In this document: one piece after another, positions 6,672-10,030 of the stretch
Position numbering within the stretch: the stretch's first letter is position 1
Layout: each line of letters starts with the position of its first letter
NCBI GenBank assembly: GCA_023451915.1
Contig: JAEXXS010000382.1
Coordinates: 1 to 10,030 of the forward strand
Direction: 5' to 3'
DNA: 10,030 nucleotides
Source: Pseudomonadota bacterium
GTDB taxonomy: Bacteria; Pseudomonadota; Alphaproteobacteria; Rhizobiales; Rhizobiaceae
Position numbers and translations under genes: made by a program
The notes under the pieces: generated by a model
The model's input: the letters and a program-made list of their open reading frames with translations, nothing else
Told to the model about the DNA's origin: nothing
Databases searched by the model: none

Positions 6672-7553
6672 TCAGACCCTTTCGATGGAACGTTCGCCGA
6701 AGAGACCGAACGGACGAATAAAGAGGAAAACGAGCGCCAGTGCATAAGCGAACCACGGCGTGATGCCGCCGCCGAGGAACGGGCCGAGATAGGTTTCCGC
6801 CAGGCTCTCGCCAGCGCCGACGATAAGCCCGCCCACGATAGCGCCGGGAATTGAGGTGAAGCCGCCAATGATAAGAACCGGCAAAGCCTTCAAGACAACC
6901 AGGGACAGCGAGAACTGTACGCCCTGCCGCGCGCCCCAGAGCAGGCCGGCCACAAGCCCCACCAGACCGGCGACAGCCCAAACGATCTGCCAGATGCGGT
7001 TGATGTCGATGCCGAGCGACAGTGCAGCCCGCGTATCGTCCGCCACACCGCGCAACTGAATGCCGATACGTGTCCTGTTGAACAGCAGGGAGAGAGCGAT
7101 GACCAGCGCCAGTGCGACACCGGCGGCCATGAGATCGAACTGGCTGATCAGGATGCCACCAACAAAAATCGGCAGATCTTCGACGCCGAGGTTCAGCGCC
7201 CTGACCTGCGATCCCATGATGCCCTGAGCCACGCCCTCGACCACATAAGAAAGGCCGAGCGTCGCCATGAAAAGCGTCATCGGGCTACGGTTGGTCAATG
7301 GACGCAGGAGGAATTTTTCGATGGCGATGGCCGTGGCGATCAGGAGCGCGATGGTAATCGCGATCGCGCCATAGGCGGGCACGCCATTTTCGGTCAGTGT
7401 GACAAAGGTCAGCGCCGCGAAGAGGAGGAGGGAGCCCTGCGCATAATTGAACACGCCGGAGGCCTTATAGATCAGCACGAAACCGATGGCGACGAGGGAA
7501 TACATCGCGCCGGCCAGCAGGCCGCCAATCAGTGTCTCAAGGAACATGCTCAT
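6672..7553 (-). CDS. livH: Branched-chain-type ABC transporter permease (LivH-like)
   Basis: This 293-aa inner-membrane permease has about eight hydrophobic segments. The typical N-terminal LivH pattern GAMYSLVAIGFVLIYKASG (15-33), followed by FNYAQGSL (35-42), is clear. LFNRTRIGIQLRGVADD (157-173) and ALSLGIDINRI (177-187) mark the loop that contacts the ATPases, and GGFTSIPGAIVGGLIVG (230-246) is also characteristic. Length matches the family. Its ATG overlaps the livG stop in an ATGA arrangement (7550-7553), and GAGG (7561-7564) lies 7 nt upstream within livG, so the two are cotranscribed and probably translationally coupled. A second ATG two codons in (7547) is also possible. Confidence 0.93.
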   Translation of the reverse strand: MSMFLETLIGGLLAGAMYSLVAIGFVLIYKASGVFNYAQGSLLLFAALTFVTLTENGVPAYGAIAITIALLIATAIAIEKFLLRPLTNRSPMTLFMATLGLSYVVEGVAQGIMGSQVRALNLGVEDLPIFVGGILISQFDLMAAGVALALVIALSLLFNRTRIGIQLRGVADDTRAALSLGIDINRIWQIVWAVAGLVGLVAGLLWGARQGVQFSLSLVVLKALPVLIIGGFTSIPGAIVGGLIVGAGESLAETYLGPFLGGGITPWFAYALALVFLFIRPFGLFGERSIERV

Positions 7554-8344
7554 GCCGCGACCTCGGAATGCTCAGAACCGATATAGGCGGCGATGACGTC
7601 AGGATTGTCGCGGATCGTGGCGGGCACGCCATCGGCCAACTTGCGGCCATAGTCGAGAACGACGATATGGTGGGCGAGTTTAAGCACGATGCCGACATCA
7701 TGTTCGATGAGCACGATCGTCAGCTTGAGTTCCGTATTCAGTCTTTGGATGACTGTAGCGATTTCCTGCTTTTCGGCAGCATTCATGCCGGCCAGTGGCT
7801 CGTCCAGAAGCAGTAGTTTCGGCTCGCCGACTATGGCGCGCGCCATCTCCACCTTCTTCTGTACGCCGTAAGGCAATGTGCCGACAGGCGTGTTCGCGTG
7901 TTTTTCAAGATCGAAGAGATGGAGGACGGCGCTCGCACGCTCGCGAAAATCACGCTCCTCGCTTAGCGATCTCGGCAGGCGTAACATTTCTTCGACCAGC
8001 GTCACCCGGGAATGGCGCGAGAGGCCAGCGATGACGTTGTCGATGACGCTCATGCCGGAGAAGAGCGCGTTGTTCTGAAAGCCTCGACCGATTCCGCGCC
8101 GCGCCGCCTCGATAGGCTGCATGCGCGTGAAACGCTCGCCTTCGAAGACGATCTCACCGCTGTCCGGGACATAAACGCCGTTGATGATGTTGAGCAGCGA
8201 GCTTTTGCCGGCTCCGTTGGGTCCGATCAGCGCACAAATTTCCTGTTTTTCCACACGGAAGGAAAGCTCGGAAATTGCCTTCACGCCTTTGAAAGACAGT
8301 GATACGTTTCTGATCTCAAGTGCCGGTGTCGAAGATGTGCCCAT
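7550..8344 (-). CDS. livG: Branched-chain-type ABC transporter ATPase (LivG-like)
   Basis: This 264-aa protein is an ATP-binding subunit of the HAAT importer, partner of the LivF-like ATPase. It shows Walker A GPNGAGKSS (41-49), the Q-loop region GFQNNALFSGMSV (88-100), a signature segment LPYGVQKKVEMARA (157-170), Walker B LLLLDEPLAGMN (177-188) and the H-loop histidine in IEHD (H215). The signature reads LPYGVQ rather than LSGGQ, a form common in LivG-type ATPases. The AAYIG motif near the C-terminus is usual for LivG. The start at 8344 is preferred because GGAG (8355-8358) lies 10 nt upstream; a GTG at 8383 would add 13 residues but lacks a good ribosome binding site. It is 125 nt after the monooxygenase gene and overlaps livH by 4 nt. 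Confidence 0.93.
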   Translation of the reverse strand: MGTSSTPALEIRNVSLSFKGVKAISELSFRVEKQEICALIGPNGAGKSSLLNIINGVYVPDSGEIVFEGERFTRMQPIEAARRGIGRGFQNNALFSGMSVIDNVIAGLSRHSRVTLVEEMLRLPRSLSEERDFRERASAVLHLFDLEKHANTPVGTLPYGVQKKVEMARAIVGEPKLLLLDEPLAGMNAAEKQEIATVIQRLNTELKLTIVLIEHDVGIVLKLAHHIVVLDYGRKLADGVPATIRDNPDVIAAYIGSEHSEVAA

Positions 8345-8469
8345 CGGCTTGTCACTCCATGTTGCTGCAGGCAAATCCCGCACCTTCGCCAGGATCTGGT
8401 CGTGGCGGCAATTGATGTCTTGTGGTGGTATCTCGGCCGAACAAACCCGCCAGCGCGGCGAAACGGCTG
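8345..8469 (-). other. Longest intergenic gap in the operon (125 nt)
   Basis: This gap separates the monooxygenase gene from livG. On the minus strand a small GC hairpin (CCGC/GCGG, 8447-8458, or the register CGCC/GGCG, 8448-8460) is followed by GGGTTTGTTC. It is too short to be a convincing terminator, though partial attenuation or a processing point is possible. No clear promoter is seen. Confidence 0.3.
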
Positions 8470-9876
8470 TCAGGCGGCTTTTTCGTCCGCCTTGGCTGCC
8501 TCTTCCCGTTTCACCTTTTCAATGTCACGAAACCGGTCTGCCGGATGCGTGGCAGGGAGGTAGGGGCCTTCGCCGAAAAGCTTTTCGCGCAGCGTCCCCT
8601 CGCGATAGCCGGTGGCATAGACTCCGCGTTTTTGCAGTTCCGGCACCACATAGCCGATCACGTCCGCGAAAGTTTCATGCGCAAGAGCATAGGCGAGATT
8701 GAAGCCGTCGACGTCTGTATCCTCGACCCATTCCTGCAGGATATCGGCGATAGTGGACGGCGACCCGACGAAAAGCGGGCCCATACCGCCGATCCCGCCC
8801 CATTGCGCCAGCTCCTCGATCGTCCAGACCTTGCGTCCATCGGAGAGGCGTTCGACAGCCGACGTGATGGCGTTCGTCTTCACATTCTGGACGGTATCGG
8901 CGGGCTTGTAGTGACCGAAATCGATGCCGGTCCAGCCGGACATCAAAACGAGAGCACCATCATAGGACGCGTATTTGGCATATTCCTCATATTTCGCCCG
9001 CGCCTTCTCGTCGGTCTCATCGACAATGATCGTCGCCATGGCATACACGAGCACCTTCTTGGGATCGCGCCCCTGTGCTGCCGCGCGCTGGCGGATGTCG
9101 GCGACATAGGCTCGCGTCGCATCTTTCAGCGGAGTAGAGATAAACACGCATTCCGCATGGCTGGCGGCGACGTCCTTGCCTGCAGTCGATGCTCCGGCCT
9201 GGAACAGAACGGGCGTGCGCTGCGGCGACGGCTCGCATAGATGATAGCCCGGCACGTCGAAATATTTGCCCTTGTGGCCAATTTCGTGGATCTTAGCGGG
9301 GTCGGCGAAAATACCGCGCTCCTTGTCACGAAGAACGGCGCCCTCCTCCCAGCTTCCTTCGAAGAGCTTGTAGAGAACCTCCAGATATTCCGTCGCGACA
9401 TCATATCGGTTGTCGTGTGAGCGCAGCCCGCCTTGACCAACATTCTTCGCACCGCTTTCCAAATAGGACGTCACGATGTTCCAGCCGACGCGGCCCTTCG
9501 TATGATGGTCAGCCGTCGACAGCCGTCGCGCGAATGTGTAGGGGTGCTCGAAGCTCGTCGAGGCGGTGATGCCGATACCAAGATGCTGCGTTGCCTGCGC
9601 GATCGGGTTGGCAAGCTGCAGCGGATCGCCAACGGGGATTTGAACGCCCTGGAGCAACGCATTGTCGAGATTGCCCTTGTAGACGTCATAATAACCGATC
9701 ACGTCCGCAATGAAGATGGAATCGAAATAGCCCGCCTCCAGGATCTTGGCGAGATCCGTCCAGTATTCCAGATCCTTGTATTGCCACGACCGATCGCGCG
9801 GATGACGCCAGAGGCCCGGCGACTGGTGCCCGACACAATTCATTTCGAAGGCATTGAAACGGATGGTTTTGCTCAT
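8470..9876 (-). CDS. FMN-dependent monooxygenase, NtaA/SnaA/DszA/DmoA family
   Basis: This 468-aa cytoplasmic protein is a luciferase-like (TIM-barrel) monooxygenase of the two-component type, which needs reduced FMN supplied by a separate reductase. Characterised relatives cleave C-N or C-S bonds: nitrilotriacetate (NtaA), dibenzothiophene sulfone (DszA), dimethylsulfide (DmoA). Visible hallmarks are WRHP (23-26) and DLEYWTDLAKILEAGYFDSI (35-54) near the N-terminus, STSFEHPYTFARRLSTAD (106-123), the family signature GRVGWNIVTS (128-137), SHDNRYDVATEYLEVLY (153-169), PVLFQAGAS (222-230), VGSPSTIAD (370-378) and DGFNLAY (390-396). Length is normal (about 440-480). The C-terminus is a charged Ala/Lys/Glu tail. 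The ATG at 9876 has only a weak upstream GGTG, yet the protein begins in the usual place for the family. It is the first gene of the operon. The general N-terminal look suggests the DmoA side of the family, but the substrate is an inference. Confidence 0.92.
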   Translation of the reverse strand: MSKTIRFNAFEMNCVGHQSPGLWRHPRDRSWQYKDLEYWTDLAKILEAGYFDSIFIADVIGYYDVYKGNLDNALLQGVQIPVGDPLQLANPIAQATQHLGIGITASTSFEHPYTFARRLSTADHHTKGRVGWNIVTSYLESGAKNVGQGGLRSHDNRYDVATEYLEVLYKLFEGSWEEGAVLRDKERGIFADPAKIHEIGHKGKYFDVPGYHLCEPSPQRTPVLFQAGASTAGKDVAASHAECVFISTPLKDATRAYVADIRQRAAAQGRDPKKVLVYAMATIIVDETDEKARAKYEEYAKYASYDGALVLMSGWTGIDFGHYKPADTVQNVKTNAITSAVERLSDGRKVWTIEELAQWGGIGGMGPLFVGSPSTIADILQEWVEDTDVDGFNLAYALAHETFADVIGYVVPELQKRGVYATGYREGTLREKLFGEGPYLPATHPADRFRDIEKVKREEAAKADEKAA

Positions 9877-10030
9877 GAAGACACCGGCATGTTGAGGTTA
9901 CCCAGAACACTAGGGTGTCGCCGCTGTAAAATGTAGATTGTTTATAGTTTTTATAGACTACAAGCCGGAATATTTTTGTACGTTTTGTTATGGGCTTAGC
10001 TGTTCGTTTTCATGATCACAGAACAGGGTA
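9877..10030 (-). promoter_or_regulatory. Upstream (promoter-bearing) region of the operon
   Basis: This AT-rich stretch precedes the first gene and contains no ORF. On the minus strand two TATAAA hexamers (9955-9950 and 9946-9941) form part of a near-tandem repeat and could supply a -10 element. No -35 hexamer close to TTGACA sits at the right distance, which would fit an activator-dependent promoter. I checked for a sigma-54 GG-N10-GC pattern in the stretch near the start codon and found none with correct spacing. Confidence 0.4.
10000..10026. promoter_or_regulatory. Possible operator: CTGTTC-N15-GAACAG inverted repeat
   Basis: CTGTTC (10000-10005) and GAACAG (10021-10026) are exact reverse complements with a 15-nt spacer that holds a TGATCA palindrome (10013-10018). 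The repeat sits about 125-150 nt upstream of the first start codon, a plausible place for a regulator such as a LysR-type activator. The assignment to any regulator family is a guess. Confidence 0.35.

Noticed and set aside
8422..9240. 272-codon plus-strand open frame antisense to the NtaA-type monooxygenase
   Set aside because: It is the shadow of a well-supported gene, with no domain features of its own.
9877..9910. Sigma-54 promoter (GG-N10-GC) upstream of the first gene
   Set aside because: A GG and a GC are present near CTGGGTAACC, but their spacing is wrong.

Overview
The window looks like Alphaproteobacteria, most likely Rhizobiales (Rhizobium/Agrobacterium-like). The evidence is the G+C-rich coding sequence, the codon use, and proteins typical of the nutrient-scavenging clusters of that group. 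This is an inference from sequence style; no marker gene fixes the genus.

Almost everything between about 791 and 9876 is one minus-strand gene cluster, probably a single operon of eight genes. In transcription order they are: (1) an FMN-dependent NtaA/SnaA/DszA/DmoA-type monooxygenase; (2) livG-type ATPase; (3) livH-type permease; (4) livM-type permease; (5) and (6) two tandem paralogous periplasmic binding proteins; (7) livF-type ATPase; (8) a DszC/SfnB-type flavin monooxygenase of the acyl-CoA dehydrogenase fold. Gaps are -4 to +57 nt, apart from 125 nt after gene 1. Several ORFs can be extended upstream of their true starts; Shine-Dalgarno (SD) sites and signal peptides place the starts at 8344, 5584, 4234 and 2017.

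The genes make sense as a scavenging module. Two binding proteins capture a small organic compound in the periplasm and a five-component HAAT-type ABC importer brings it in. Two reduced-flavin-dependent oxygenases then attack it. DszC/SfnB-like enzymes oxygenate a sulfide or related heteroatom compound, and DszA/DmoA-like enzymes cleave C-S (or C-N) bonds, so an organosulfur substrate is the favoured guess. The substrate is not determined by the sequence. No flavin reductase, desulfinase or regulator lies in the window.

The right end (9877-10030) is the AT-rich upstream region of the operon, with a CTGTTC/GAACAG inverted repeat that could be an operator. The left end (1-790) has no supportable gene. 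It is clearly AT-richer than the cluster and holds a perfect 10-bp inverted repeat, a smaller hairpin, an (AT)7 tract and a possible terminator for the operon. It may be the edge of the cluster's insertion site or just a long intergenic region.
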